From Jiella mangrovi (lineage in GTDB: Bacteria; Pseudomonadota; Alphaproteobacteria; Rhizobiales; Rhizobiaceae): a stretch of 64,000 nucleotides of DNA. Below are positions 17,476 through 26,538 of this stretch, piece by piece. The first letter of the stretch is position 1, and each line of letters starts with the position of its first letter. Where the stretch lies: positions 372,001 to 436,000 of the forward strand of contig NZ_JAGJCF010000001.1 of NCBI RefSeq assembly GCF_017815135.1, read 5' to 3'. Below the pieces are notes generated by a model. The model made no database searches and was not told the origin of the DNA. It worked only from the letters and a program-made list of their open reading frames with translations. A program made the position numbers and the translations under genes.

Positions 17476-17976
17476 GTGACGAGAAGTCCCGTTCTCAAAC
17501 TGGCCGCCCTCAAACTGACCCCGCAGACCCACGGCGAGACCTTCGCCGCCCATTTCGCCCCCGTCGCCGCGCCGCTGGGGGCGAAGCGTCTCGGCTCGCG
17601 CTATGTCGAGATCCCGGCCGGCAAGAGGGGCTGGCCGATCCACTGTCACCACGCCAATGACGAACTCTTCGTCATTCTCGCCGGCCGCGGCACGCTGCGC
17701 TTCGGCGAGGAGGCCTTTGCCGTCGAGGCCGGCGACGTCGTCGTCTGCCCGGCCGGCGGACCAGAGACGGCGCATCAGCTCATAGCCTCACCGGACGAGC
17801 CCCTCGCCTATCTCGCGGTTTCGACGATGAACGAGCCGGACGTGATGGAATATCCCGACAGCGGCAAGCTCACCGTCTTTGCCGGCGCGGCGCCGGGCGG
17901 CGACAAGACGGCCCGCCGGGTGGCGATGACCGTGAAGGCAGACAGCGGCGTCGACTATTGGGACGGCGAAGAGTGA
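17476..17976 (+). CDS. Cupin-domain protein
   Basis: Single-domain cupin of about 166 aa. Motif 1 has the metal-ligand pattern in PIHCHHANDELFVILAGRG, and motif 2 lies around VCPAGGPETAHQL. Small cupins of this sort bind metal and act as isomerases, dioxygenases or sensors; none can be chosen here. The frame is open from 17404 inside the end of pyc, but GTG 17476 is preferred because GAGGAGG lies just upstream. It directly follows pyc and is probably co-transcribed. Confidence 0.8.
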   Translation: MTRSPVLKLAALKLTPQTHGETFAAHFAPVAAPLGAKRLGSRYVEIPAGKRGWPIHCHHANDELFVILAGRGTLRFGEEAFAVEAGDVVVCPAGGPETAHQLIASPDEPLAYLAVSTMNEPDVMEYPDSGKLTVFAGAAPGGDKTARRVAMTVKADSGVDYWDGEE

Positions 17977-18141
17977 GGCGAGCTTGAGAATTGGCGACTG
18001 GATGAGCCAGCAGGCGCCGGCTTGCCACGCGTTTCAATTGTCATTCACGTTTTTGCGCGGTGACCGCGCTTTTATTTACCTAGCGTCATGTCTGCTGTAT
18101 CCACGTTCTGATTGAACTTCTCCAATCAGGGATGTTAGCTC

Positions 18142-19611
18142 ATGCGCACGTTACACGGGATGACGCGTTTCGATCGCTTCATGAAGGAGTGCGTCGAAGG
18201 AAAAGCCGTCAATAACGCCGAGGTTCTGCCGCAGATCTTCGGATATCTGTTCGAAGCCAACCCCATTACCGGCAATCTGAGCAAGGATACCATCGTCGAC
18301 GGGTTCGATGCTCTGGTCGAGACGATGAACAAGGACACGAATCTCGCTGGTCCGGCCGACGCCGGCATGACGTTTTTCGGCCAGTTCATTGATCATGACG
18401 TCACCCTCGATGCAACGAGCGTGACGGGCACGCGGATCGACCCGCAGAAGATCCGCAACGTCCGCACCCCCAATCTCGACCTCGACTGCGTCTATGGCGA
18501 CGGGCCGGAAGCGACACCGCATTTCTACTCGCAAAAGCATGGCGGCTACATGCTGTTCGGGCGCAATGACAATCCTTACGATCTACCGCGAAACTCGGAG
18601 GGTCGCGCTCTGATCGGCGACCCACGCAATGACGAGAACATCATCGTCAGCCAGGTTCACGGCGCCTTCATCTGCCTCCACAACATCCTGATGTCGAAAG
18701 CGCTGAAAGATAAGTCGATCGGCCGGACCATCGCCAACTGCGCCTCCATGGGCATCAGAAAAACCGCCCTCGACGAGATCCCCACGGAGAAGATGCTGTT
18801 CGAGCAGGTGCGCCGGTTCATCCGCCTGCACTATCAGTGGCTCGTTCTGCACGAGTTCCTGCCGAGTTTCGTCGATCCGCACGTCATCAAGCACACTCTG
18901 GCGAAGGATCCGTTCCATGACCGCGGGCCGGTCATGCCGGTGGAGTTCTCCGTCGCGGCCTTTCGTTTCGGCCATGTCACGGTTCAGCCGACCTACAAGC
19001 TCACGGCGGGCGGCGACGATGTCGAACTGTTCACCATGCTCGGCTTCCAGAACCGCAAGCCCGAGACGACGGTGGAAATGTCGCAGTTCTTCAGCACCGA
19101 CACCACCAAGGCCCAGAAGGCTCGTCCCGTCGGCACGACGATGGCCAAGTCGCTGTTCAAGCTGCCCGACAACGTCGCCAGCGGCCCCATTCGCTGGGGC
19201 GACTACACGATCGACGAGAAGCGCGCCAAGAAACTCGCGCTGCGCAACATCCTGCGCGACAGGACGTCCATTCAGGTGTTTTCGGGGCAGGACGCCGCCC
19301 TCCATCTGGGCCTGACGCCACTCGATGCCCCGAAAGCGCTGAAGGATCATCACATCGACAAGACGCCGCTCTGGTTCTACTGCATGCAGGAGGCCGAGAC
19401 GCTGGGACACGGCCGTCTGACCGGCGTCGGCGGTTCAATCGTCGCCTCCGTGCTGATCCGGTTGCTCAAGCTCGATTCGGAGAGCGTGATCAACACCCAC
19501 GGCTTCGAGCCATGGGCCGGCTTCGGCGGGAATTTCTCCATGGGCACCCTGATGTCCTACGTCGAGAAACATCGCGACGAACTGGACGTCCGCGAAGACC
19601 TCTACTGCTGA
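18142..19611 (+). CDS. Animal-type haem peroxidase family protein
   Basis: Protein of 489 aa of the peroxidase-cyclooxygenase superfamily. The distal haem motif FGQFIDHDVTLD supplies the Asp-His pair (D84/H85). LIGDPRNDENIIVSQVHGAF matches the conserved helix with its catalytic Arg, and FRFGHVTVQPTYKL is a candidate for the proximal-His region. It has no N-terminal signal peptide and no visible secretion repeats, so its location is unclear. Enzymes of this class oxidise halides, phenols or fatty acids; the substrate is not inferable. It is monocistronic, with a GC-rich hairpin (19621-19646) after the stop. Confidence 0.87.
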   Translation: MRTLHGMTRFDRFMKECVEGKAVNNAEVLPQIFGYLFEANPITGNLSKDTIVDGFDALVETMNKDTNLAGPADAGMTFFGQFIDHDVTLDATSVTGTRIDPQKIRNVRTPNLDLDCVYGDGPEATPHFYSQKHGGYMLFGRNDNPYDLPRNSEGRALIGDPRNDENIIVSQVHGAFICLHNILMSKALKDKSIGRTIANCASMGIRKTALDEIPTEKMLFEQVRRFIRLHYQWLVLHEFLPSFVDPHVIKHTLAKDPFHDRGPVMPVEFSVAAFRFGHVTVQPTYKLTAGGDDVELFTMLGFQNRKPETTVEMSQFFSTDTTKAQKARPVGTTMAKSLFKLPDNVASGPIRWGDYTIDEKRAKKLALRNILRDRTSIQVFSGQDAALHLGLTPLDAPKALKDHHIDKTPLWFYCMQEAETLGHGRLTGVGGSIVASVLIRLLKLDSESVINTHGFEPWAGFGGNFSMGTLMSYVEKHRDELDVREDLYC

Positions 19612-19620
19612 CGGGGCTCG

Positions 19621-19646
19621 GCCGGGACCGGCCTTCCGGCCCCGGC
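19621..19646 (+). terminator. Possible GC-rich terminator hairpin after the haem peroxidase
   Basis: Arms 19621-19631 and 19636-19646 pair with one mismatch around a 4-base loop, ten bases after the stop. There is no T run, so Rho-independent activity is doubtful. Confidence 0.3.
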
Positions 19647-19873
19647 TGCCGCCGGCTTTCGGCCGCTTGTCGAGAGCCATCGCAGGATCAGCCTGCAAGG
19701 CGAACGGTACTGCGACACACGGTGCCGTATTCGTGGGGCAAGAAGGCGAGCCGGGCCAGCTGATGTGGCCCGCCCCGTCGCCCTGCGACGCCGCGCCGGG
19801 CCACCGGCCACTGGCCCTTGCCAAACCTTCTCATAGATGCGCCTGTCCGGCCTGAAACCCGAGACGAGGCGAA

Positions 19874-21235
19874 ATGCGCGCACTCTTGCTGCAATATTAC
19901 GAGCGGATCAGCGCGAGCTACTGGTTCATTCCCTCGCTCATGGCGATCGGCGCGGCGATCCTCGCCTTCGTTCTGATCGAGTTCGATGCGCTGGTTCCGA
20001 ACGATGCCCTCGGCAACAGCCCCTTCCTCTATGCCACCCAGCCCGACGGCGCCCGGGCGATCCTGTCGGCCATCGGCGGCTCGATGATCGGCGTGGCCGG
20101 CACGGTGTTTTCGGTGACGATGGCGGCCGTCGTCTTCGCCTCGGGCAGCTTCGGCCCGCGGCTTCTCACCAATTTCATGAACGACCGGGGCAACCAGATC
20201 ACGCTGGGCGTCTTCGTCGCCACCTTCGTCTATTCGATGCTGGTGCTGCGGGCCGTGCGCGACGGCGGCGCGGACAGCGGCTTCGGCCAGATGTTCGTGC
20301 CCAATCTGGCGATCTTCGGCGCCATTCTCCTCGCCATCGGCTCGATCGGCGTTCTGATCTACTTCATCCACCACGTTCCCTCGAACATCCACATTTCGAA
20401 CGTCATCGCCGGCATCGGGATGAGCCTCCTGAAACGGATCGAAACCGACTTTCCGGCCGAACCCGTGCGCAGCGTCGAGGACGACGCCGCCATTCGCTGG
20501 CAGGTGCCCGAATGCTTCCGGGTCGATGGCGAGAACACCCAAGAAAGCGACCCACCGCCTTGGGCCGATGTCGCCTCGGACCGCGTCGGCTATCTGCAGA
20601 TCGTCGATCGGGAATCGCTCATCGAAGCCGCGCGCAAGGACGAGGTCGTCGTTCGGCTGACCTGCCGGCCGGGCGTCTTCGTCCATAGGGGCCGGACGCT
20701 GTTTCAGGCCTGGCCGGCCGAGCGCGTCGACGACGAAACGCGTGGCCGCCTGCTCTCCTCGCTCGCCGCCGGCAACTCGCGCAGCCCGCGCCAGGACATC
20801 AACTTCCTCTTCGACGAGCTGGTCGAGATCGCCGGCCGGGCGCTGTCGCCCGGCGTCAACGATCCCTATACGGCGATCACCGCGATGGACTGGCTGAAAG
20901 CGGCGATGGCGGCGATTGCCGGCCGCTTTCCCGGCGACCCTTATATCGTCGACGACAATGGCAGGCTGCGGGCGATCATCGAGGCCGGGCAGTTCGCCGA
21001 CTTCCTGGAAATCGGCTTTGGCCACCTCCGCCAATATGCCGCCTCCGACATGATCGCTGGCGAGCATTTCATCAATTGCCTCGGCGAGATCCTGCCCTCG
21101 TGCCGCACGGATCATCAACGCCAGGCGGTGATGCAGCAGGTCACGGCCTACCTCGCGCTTGCCCGGGAGGCCCTTTCCGGTGCGTCGCTGGAAACGATCG
21201 AAAAGGCAGCAGCCAAGGTCGCCGCGAAGCAGTGA
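19874..21235 (+). CDS. DUF2254 domain-containing integral membrane protein
   Basis: A 453-residue inner-membrane protein of the DUF2254 family. Four hydrophobic segments occur within the first 180 residues, including the conserved GGSMIGVAGTVFSVTMAAVV and SGSFGPRLLTNFM stretches. A large cytoplasmic part follows, with the family pattern QDINFLFDELVEIAGRALSPGVNDPYTA (given here only as landmarks near residues 305-335). The function is unknown; the segment layout suggests a channel-like or sensory membrane protein. It stands alone between the peroxidase and the convergent MFS gene. Confidence 0.86.
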   Translation: MRALLLQYYERISASYWFIPSLMAIGAAILAFVLIEFDALVPNDALGNSPFLYATQPDGARAILSAIGGSMIGVAGTVFSVTMAAVVFASGSFGPRLLTNFMNDRGNQITLGVFVATFVYSMLVLRAVRDGGADSGFGQMFVPNLAIFGAILLAIGSIGVLIYFIHHVPSNIHISNVIAGIGMSLLKRIETDFPAEPVRSVEDDAAIRWQVPECFRVDGENTQESDPPPWADVASDRVGYLQIVDRESLIEAARKDEVVVRLTCRPGVFVHRGRTLFQAWPAERVDDETRGRLLSSLAAGNSRSPRQDINFLFDELVEIAGRALSPGVNDPYTAITAMDWLKAAMAAIAGRFPGDPYIVDDNGRLRAIIEAGQFADFLEIGFGHLRQYAASDMIAGEHFINCLGEILPSCRTDHQRQAVMQQVTAYLALAREALSGASLETIEKAAAKVAAKQ

Positions 21236-21354
21236 CGGCGACCTGTCATACAAGCTCGTGATCACCACCAAGCCGGGCGCGACGATCATGTTAACGCGCT
21301 TGGCGGGGGGCGCCCGCGGCTTCACGCATGCCTCGTGAAATCTTGGCTGGCAGT

Positions 21355-22581
21355 TCAGCCGACTCGCTCGGCCACTGCGCCGGTTCCTCCGCGAGGCGAC
21401 AGTCCGAGGAGACCGATCGCCGCCAGCCCGCCCACGACCAGCAAGGCAATGACCGCCGCGTAGATGTCGGCCGTCGCGGTAATGCCCAGACGTCCCGCGA
21501 GATAGCCCGCGATGAGGGCAGGAACACTGAACGCCAGATAGCTCTCGACATAGAACGCTGCGAGGAGTTCAGCCCGCTGATGGGGCGCGGCGGATGGCAT
21601 GATCGTTCCCAGCGATCCCAGAAAGCTGGCTCCAAATCCGAGTCCGGCGACGAGCGTCCCAAGGACCAGCCAGGCGAGCGCTCCAAGATGGATACCGACG
21701 AGCAGGATCGCGACTCCGGCAAGCAGCGTCGAAGACCCGAAGATCAAGGCGAGCCCGGCAGGTCTGGTCCGCAGAAAGAGATTGGACAGAGCCCCGCTGA
21801 CCATCAGACCCGCGACGACGATTCCACCAAGCAGCGGCGAGGAGCTCTGGATGACCCGGGCGAGCAGCGAGGGCATCAGTGACAGGAAGAAACCGGCAAG
21901 AATCCAGACCGAAGCGTTGATGGGCGTGACGAGCGCCAGGGTCCGCCTCGCCTTTGCCGGTACGACGACCTTTGGCCGCAGCGAAGCGAGGACGCCGGGT
22001 CTCGGCGTCACCGTTTCCGGCACCCGCGTAAGGAGGAGCAACTGGACAAGGCCGGCAACGAGGAGAAGTGCGTAGACAAGGCGCATCGGCTCCGGACCAT
22101 AGGCTGCCAGCGCGCTTGCTGCCAAAGCCCCGAGCGCCATGCCGAACATTGGCGACAGGCTTGTGGCCAGAGGCCCACGTTTGCCGTCGGCATCGACCAG
22201 CGCCGCACCAAGGGTGCTCGCCGCGGCCCCTGTGGCAAAGCCCTGGACGAAACGCGCGCCGATCAGCATGCCGGGTCCATCGGCGAGGAGAAACATCACC
22301 AGCGCCATGCTCTGGATGACAAGAGCCAGGGCGACCGCCGACCTGCGGCCGATATAATCCGAGATCGAGCCGACGATCAGGAGGGCAGCGAGCAGGCTGA
22401 AGGCATAGACCGCAAAGATCAGCGTGATCGTGAAGGGGGAGAGCGCGAAGGTCTGCTGATAGAGGCGGTAAAGTGGCGTCGGCGCGGCAGAAGCCGCAAA
22501 GAAGGTCATCAGCGTCAGAGCATAGAGCCGGAATGCCGCAGGCTGTGACACGGGCGAGGAATCGACGGTGGGGCTGGACAT
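21355..22581 (-). CDS. Major facilitator superfamily transporter (drug:H+ antiporter type)
   Basis: A 408-residue membrane protein with about 12 hydrophobic segments. Loop 2-3 carries the MFS motif A (GSISDYIGRRSAVALAL). The N-terminal half has SAAPTPLYRLYQQTF, seen in bacterial efflux permeases, so an exporter of small toxic compounds is likely, though the substrate is unknown. It is transcribed divergently from a TetR-family gene across 134 bases that contain a palindrome, the usual layout of a repressor-controlled efflux pump. Confidence 0.88.
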   Translation of the reverse strand: MSSPTVDSSPVSQPAAFRLYALTLMTFFAASAAPTPLYRLYQQTFALSPFTITLIFAVYAFSLLAALLIVGSISDYIGRRSAVALALVIQSMALVMFLLADGPGMLIGARFVQGFATGAAASTLGAALVDADGKRGPLATSLSPMFGMALGALAASALAAYGPEPMRLVYALLLVAGLVQLLLLTRVPETVTPRPGVLASLRPKVVVPAKARRTLALVTPINASVWILAGFFLSLMPSLLARVIQSSSPLLGGIVVAGLMVSGALSNLFLRTRPAGLALIFGSSTLLAGVAILLVGIHLGALAWLVLGTLVAGLGFGASFLGSLGTIMPSAAPHQRAELLAAFYVESYLAFSVPALIAGYLAGRLGITATADIYAAVIALLVVGGLAAIGLLGLSPRGGTGAVAERVG

Positions 22582-22644
22582 CGTGACGATTGAACCCTTA
22601 AAGCAAAATCATTGCGTTTGGCCGATATAGAACAGCCATGACGC

Positions 22645-22665
22645 TAATGCAAATATTTTGCGTTA
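22645..22665. promoter_or_regulatory. Palindromic operator candidate for the TetR/MFS pair
   Basis: Arms TAATGCAAA (22645-22653) and TTTGCGTTA (22657-22665) are reverse complements with one mismatch around a 3-base centre. A second half-site ATTGCGTTT lies at 22611-22619, closer to the MFS start. The position between divergent genes suggests binding by the adjacent TetR protein; this is inference. Confidence 0.5.
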
Positions 22666-22715
22666 AGGCGATCTCGTGACAAAAGTCGCCAGGCTGCCAG
22701 CGATGAGGAGGCTTC

Positions 22716-23291
22716 ATGTCGCCACAGGTCGCGTCCCGTCCGGGAGGGCGCAGCGCCAGAGTCCAGGCCGCGGTTCATGCCGCCGTAAAGGAATTGCTCG
22801 CCGAAACCGATCGCGCCGATCTGACGGTGCCGGCGATTGCGGAACGCGCGCAGGTCACGCCGTCGACGATCTACCGGCGCTGGGGCGATCTCGCCGCGCT
22901 GCTCGCCGACGTGGCGGTGGAACGGATCCGTCCGGATGCGCCGCCGGCCGATACCGGCTCGGCGAAGGGTGATATCACGGCATGGGCCGAACAATATAGC
23001 GAGGAGACATCCTCGCCGATCGGGCAGGAGATGCTGCGCGACATCCTCGCCGCGCGTTCGGCAACCGCAAATCCCGTCCGGTGCTGCGAACTCGTCCGAA
23101 GGCAGCTCGACATTATCGCCGAGCGGGCCAGTCAGCGTGGTGAATTCATGCCGGCTCCGGAAACCATCCTCGACAGGGTCGTCGCCCCGATCGTCTATCG
23201 CACTCTCTTCGACGTTCCGCCAAGTGCCGATCAGGTGCGCTCGCTGGTCGGAGAGTTGTGGGCAGAGCATGCACGGCCGTTCGAACGATGA
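22716..23291 (+). CDS. TetR/AcrR-family transcriptional regulator
   Basis: A 191-residue repressor. The N-terminal helix-turn-helix covers LTVPAIAERAQVTPSTIYRRW (residues about 33-53), with the Y-R-R-W recognition helix end typical of the family. The C-terminal ligand domain contains Cys and Trp residues but gives no ligand clue. Divergence from the MFS exporter and the palindrome between them suggest that it represses the exporter and itself until a substrate binds. Confidence 0.88.
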   Translation: MSPQVASRPGGRSARVQAAVHAAVKELLAETDRADLTVPAIAERAQVTPSTIYRRWGDLAALLADVAVERIRPDAPPADTGSAKGDITAWAEQYSEETSSPIGQEMLRDILAARSATANPVRCCELVRRQLDIIAERASQRGEFMPAPETILDRVVAPIVYRTLFDVPPSADQVRSLVGELWAEHARPFER

Positions 23292-23406
23292 AAATCGGTT
23301 CCAGGACAAAACACCGCTTCTCGCTCGAAGCGAGCGACGCCCTAGAACTGACGATGACTGAACGATGCCTCCTGCCGCCTGCCCTCAGCCCGATCATGGT
23401 ATTTCA

Positions 23407-23616
23407 ATGAAATCTCTCCTCATCCTTTCAGCGCTTGCGGCCCTGTCCGGCTGCACATCCACAGCCGCCAGGACCGACGCGACGGCCGTCCAGAAGCCGT
23501 CGACGGCCGAAGCCGAGTGCGCGCGCTTCGGATATACGCCGGGCACCCAGCCCTTTCAGGAATGCACCAACGATATGCGCCAGCAGGCCAGAACCCTCGC
23601 TACGGCGCAGCCCTGA
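23407..23616 (+). CDS. Small lipoprotein, hypothetical
   Basis: A 69-residue protein with a lipoprotein signal (MKSLLILSALAALSGC; lipobox LSGC, lipidated Cys at residue 16). The mature part is about 53 residues with a short Cys pair (ECARFGYTPGTQPFQEC), a pattern seen in small alphaproteobacterial lipoproteins of unknown function. ATG 23407 is chosen because the longer frame start gives no signal peptide at its N-terminus. Confidence 0.7.
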   Translation: MKSLLILSALAALSGCTSTAARTDATAVQKPSTAEAECARFGYTPGTQPFQECTNDMRQQARTLATAQP

Positions 23617-23689
23617 CATCGCTGGCGACAAGACAGGATCGAGGATGATTGCGGCGTTTCGCTGCGTCGAACGCGCGTCCTCCAAGCGA

Positions 23690-24025
23690 TCAACTCTTGC
23701 GGACGAATTCCGACTTGAGCTTCATCGCGCCGATCCCGTCGATCCGGCAGTCGATGTCATGGTCGCCCTCGGTCAGGCGAATGTTCTTCACCTTCGTGCC
23801 GACCTTGACCACCTGGGATGTGCCCTTGATCTTCAGATCCTTGATGACGGTCACCGTGTCGCCATCAGACAGCGTCGCGCCATTGGCATCCCTGAACTGC
23901 GGACCGGCCGGCGAAGCCTCGGCCGAGAGCGACCATTCGTGGCCGCATTCGGGACACACGAGAAGAGAGGCGTCCTCATAGACGTTTGACGACTGGCACT
24001 GCGGGCAATCGGGAAGATCATTCAT
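23690..24025 (-). CDS. yjdM: Zinc-ribbon protein of the YjdM/PhnA family
   Basis: A 111-residue protein with an N-terminal zinc ribbon (CPQCQSSNVYEDASLLVCPEC; two CxxC pairs) and the C-terminal domain of the YjdM (formerly PhnA) family (SDGDTVTVIKDLKIKGTSQV, ending KLKSEFVRKS). The name PhnA came from linkage to phosphonate genes in Escherichia coli, but no phosphonate genes are here and a role in phosphonate use is not established. It stands alone downstream of the ruvB start region, on the same strand as ruvB. Confidence 0.9.
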   Translation of the reverse strand: MNDLPDCPQCQSSNVYEDASLLVCPECGHEWSLSAEASPAGPQFRDANGATLSDGDTVTVIKDLKIKGTSQVVKVGTKVKNIRLTEGDHDIDCRIDGIGAMKLKSEFVRKS

Positions 24026-24135
24026 CGCTGTGGTCTCGGATGATCGGACAATGAAAAGGCCTGCGACTTCGCAGGCCGGCTGGAGCGGGACGCGCTACTC
24101 GAGGGCCTGACGCGGGGTCTCGCAGGGCTGACGGC

Positions 24136-25185
24136 TCAGCCCTCGCCGCCGCCCTCCTCGAACAGGTTCGCCTGCACGCCCTGATAGGCCGGCGGCACAG
24201 CGAGCCCCAGATGCTTGAAGGCGTGCTGGGTGAGCAGCCGGCCGCGCGGCGTGCGCTGGAGAAAGCCCTGTTGCAGGAGATAGGGCTCGACGATGTCCTC
24301 GATCGCATCGCGCGGTTCCGACAGCGCCGCCGCGATCGTCTCGATGCCGACCGGACCACCGCCGAAATTGAGCGCAATGAGGTCGAGATAACGCCGGTCG
24401 AGCTGGTCGAGGCCGAGGCTGTCGACCTCGAGCCGCGTGAGCGCCGCATCCGCCGAGCGCCGGTCGACGATCTCGGCGCCTTCGGCATGGGCGAAGTCCC
24501 GCACCCGGCGCAGGAGCCGGCCCGCGATGCGTGGCGTGCCGCGCGCCCTTCGCGCGATCTCCTTGGCCCCATCCTCGCTCATCGGCAGGCCCATCAGCCG
24601 GGCGCCGCGCGTGACGATATGTTCGAGCTCGGCGACGGTGTAGAAATTCAACCGCACCGGGATGCCGAAACGGTCGCGCAGCGGCGTCGTCAAAAGCCCG
24701 AGCCGGGTGGTCGCCGCAACGAGCGTGAATTTCGACAGGTCGATCTTCACCGAACGTGCCGCCGGGCCCTCGCCGATGATCAGGTCGAGCTGAAAATCCT
24801 CCATTGCCGGATAGAGGATCTCCTCGACGGCCGGCGACAGGCGGTGAATCTCGTCGATGAACAGGACGTCGCGCTCTTCGAGATTGGTGAGCAGCGCGGC
24901 GAGATCGCCGGCCTTGGCGATGACCGGGCCGGAGGTCGAGCGGAAATTGACGCCGAGTTCCTTGGCCATGATCTGGGCGAGCGTCGTCTTGCCGAGCCCG
25001 GGCGGGCCGACAAAGAGCACGTGATCCAGCGCCTCGCCGCGCGCCTTCGCCGCCTCGATGAAGACCTTCAGGTTCGCCCGCGCCGCCGCCTGGCCAACGA
25101 AATCGTCCAGCCTTTGCGGGCGCAGCGCCTGATCGACGTCCTCGCCGCGTTTGTCCGGCGTGATGAGGCGCGAGGTTTCGCTCAT
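24136..25185 (-). CDS. ruvB: Holliday junction branch-migration ATPase RuvB
   Basis: Hexameric AAA+ motor of the RuvABC complex, 349 aa. Walker A is GPPGLGKTT, Walker [10 protein letters not shown]; the sensor 1 and arginine finger regions ([18 protein letters not shown]) and the C-terminal winged helix ([18 protein letters not shown]) are present. Its ATG overlaps the stop of the upstream toxin gene (ATGA, 25182-25185). There is no strong ribosome-binding site apart from GGAA inside the toxin codons, so its translation may depend on the toxin gene being translated. ruvA is in the usual orientation but is displaced by the toxin-antitoxin pair; ruvC is not in the window. Confidence 0.96.
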   Translation of the reverse strand: MSETSRLITPDKRGEDVDQALRPQRLDDFVGQAAARANLKVFIEAAKARGEALDHVLFVGPPGLGKTTLAQIMAKELGVNFRSTSGPVIAKAGDLAALLTNLEERDVLFIDEIHRLSPAVEEILYPAMEDFQLDLIIGEGPAARSVKIDLSKFTLVAATTRLGLLTTPLRDRFGIPVRLNFYTVAELEHIVTRGARLMGLPMSEDGAKEIARRARGTPRIAGRLLRRVRDFAHAEGAEIVDRRSADAALTRLEVDSLGLDQLDRRYLDLIALNFGGGPVGIETIAAALSEPRDAIEDIVEPYLLQQGFLQRTPRGRLLTQHAFKHLGLAVPPAYQGVQANLFEEGGGEG

Positions 25186-25583
25186 GCAAGGAGTTCCATT
25201 TCGGGCAGCCGCGAGGCCGACTTCCTGTCGAATGTGACGGTCACGTCGCAGCCGGCCCGCCGCGCAAGCCCGGCAATCACGGCATCGGCGAAATCGGCAT
25301 TCGAGGCGATCGAGCGATGCAAGGCTTCAACGAGCACATCGAGTTCACCGAATTCCATTGTCGAGGCAGAAAACAGGCGTGTGAAGATCGAGCCGATCAC
25401 CTTTCTTGGGATGCGATAGCGGGTCGCGAGCACCCAGTGCAATTCGAGCATCACAGCCACGGATACGTAGCCAGGATCGGCATGCGACAGAGACAGAACG
25501 AAGGCGCGGGCTTGACGCGACTGCACTGGATCGTCTTGCAGGATCGATCGCAAGAGAACGTTGGTATCGATTCCCCGCTTCAT
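25182..25583 (-). CDS. vapC: PIN-domain toxin (VapC type)
   Basis: Putative RNA-cleaving toxin, 133 aa. The PIN fold acidic residues are visible: D6 in [12 protein letters not shown], a Glu in [11 protein letters not shown], an Asp in [13 protein letters not shown], and the last in [10 protein letters not shown]. It directly follows the AbrB-type antitoxin gene with no gap and overlaps the ruvB start by four bases. VapC toxins usually cut initiator tRNA or rRNA; the target here is unknown. Placement inside a ruvA-ruvB operon is unusual. Confidence 0.9.
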   Translation of the reverse strand: MKRGIDTNVLLRSILQDDPVQSRQARAFVLSLSHADPGYVSVAVMLELHWVLATRYRIPRKVIGSIFTRLFSASTMEFGELDVLVEALHRSIASNADFADAVIAGLARRAGCDVTVTFDRKSASRLPEMELLA

Positions 25584-25859
25584 TCAGGCCGAATGCTTCT
25601 TCATGCGCGCCGGCCCATCGACATGGTCCGCTATACCTTGAGCGATTGCGCCATCATAGTCGTCGAGCGTCGTGCCTTCGACGGCATAGGCTGACAAGGC
25701 ACCAAACAGATCCTCCACTGAACCGTTGCGAGGCTGTATCACCACGGCCCCATCGATTAAGACGAACGCAATCCGGTCTCCCTGCTTGAGCTTCAATGCG
25801 TCACGGACGGGCTTGGGAAGCGTCACCTGTCCCTTGGAGCTTATCGTCGTCTCAAACAT
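25584..25859 (-). CDS. vapB: AbrB/MazE-fold antitoxin of the ruvAB-embedded TA pair
   Basis: A 91-residue antitoxin with an N-terminal SpoVT-AbrB DNA-binding swapped hairpin (TTISSKGQVTLPKPVRDALK and GDRIAFVLIDGAVVIQP) and a C-terminal tail that should wrap the PIN toxin. ATG 25859 is preferred over an upstream TTG because AAGGAGG lies eight bases before it. A weak inverted repeat (CTTAC 25869-25873, GTAAG 25887-25891) overlaps that ribosome-binding site and could be an autoregulatory site. It starts 56 bases after the ruvA stop, so the pair may have its own promoter and also be read through from ruvA. Confidence 0.88.
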   Translation of the reverse strand: MFETTISSKGQVTLPKPVRDALKLKQGDRIAFVLIDGAVVIQPRNGSVEDLFGALSAYAVEGTTLDDYDGAIAQGIADHVDGPARMKKHSA

Positions 25860-25914
25860 CGCCGCCTCCTTACATTTCAGCAAAAAGTAAGCACGAATTC
25901 GGCCAGCGCGCCAC

Positions 25915-26538
25915 TCAATTGCGGCTCAGCGCCTTCAGCCCCAACCGGATGAGCCTGGCCCCGTCCGCCCCCTCGCCTGCCTCCTTGACGGCTGTCGCGA
26001 CGGCACTCGCCGCCTGATCGCGCGAATAGCCGAGATTGACGAGGGCCGAGACCGCGTCGGCGATCGGCGCGGGTGCCGTGCCGCCGCCGATGTCGCGCTT
26101 GAGGCCGAAGCTTTCCTCCGCGCCGGGGCCGGAAAAGGCCGGTGCGCGATCCTTCAGCTCGGCGACGATGCGGGCTGCGACCTTCGGCCCGACGCCCGGC
26201 GCGCGCGCCACCATCGCCTTGTCCTGCAGCGCGACGGCATTGGCGAGGTCGCCGGCAGACAAGGTGCCGACGACGGCGAGCGCGACCTTCGAGCCGACCC
26301 CTTGCACGGTCTGGAGCAGCCGGAACCAGTCCCGCTCGGCGACGGTGGCAAAGCCGTAGAGCCGGATCATGTCCTCGCGCACGACGGTCTCGATGAAGAG
26401 GACGACCGCCTCGCCCGGGCCGGCGAGCGAGGCAAGCGTCCGCGCGCCGCAATAGGCGACGTAGCCAACCCCGTGCACGTCGACGACAACGTGATCCTCA
26501 CCGATCTCGTCGACGGTTCCCTTCAGCTTGCCGATCAT
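25915..26538 (-). CDS. ruvA: Holliday junction DNA-binding protein RuvA
   Basis: Tetrameric junction-binding subunit of RuvAB, 207 aa. Domain I ([20 protein letters not shown]) is an OB fold. Domain II has two helix-hairpin-helix motifs ([14 protein letters not shown] and [18 protein letters not shown]). Domain III (residues about 160-207) binds RuvB. The in-frame start 15 residues earlier is rejected because the family begins at MIGKL. The DNA upstream holds no ruvC, which usually precedes ruvA in alphaproteobacteria. Confidence 0.95.
   Translation of the reverse strand: MIGKLKGTVDEIGEDHVVVDVHGVGYVAYCGARTLASLAGPGEAVVLFIETVVREDMIRLYGFATVAERDWFRLLQTVQGVGSKVALAVVGTLSAGDLANAVALQDKAMVARAPGVGPKVAARIVAELKDRAPAFSGPGAEESFGLKRDIGGGTAPAPIADAVSALVNLGYSRDQAASAVATAVKEAGEGADGARLIRLGLKALSRN

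Noticed and set aside
14313-17513. Very long open frame (about 1066 codons) antisense to pyruvate carboxylase
   Set aside because: It lies wholly opposite a certain gene; its residues are runs of Arg/Asp/Gly/Leu typical of antisense high-GC codons, with no domain or start signal.
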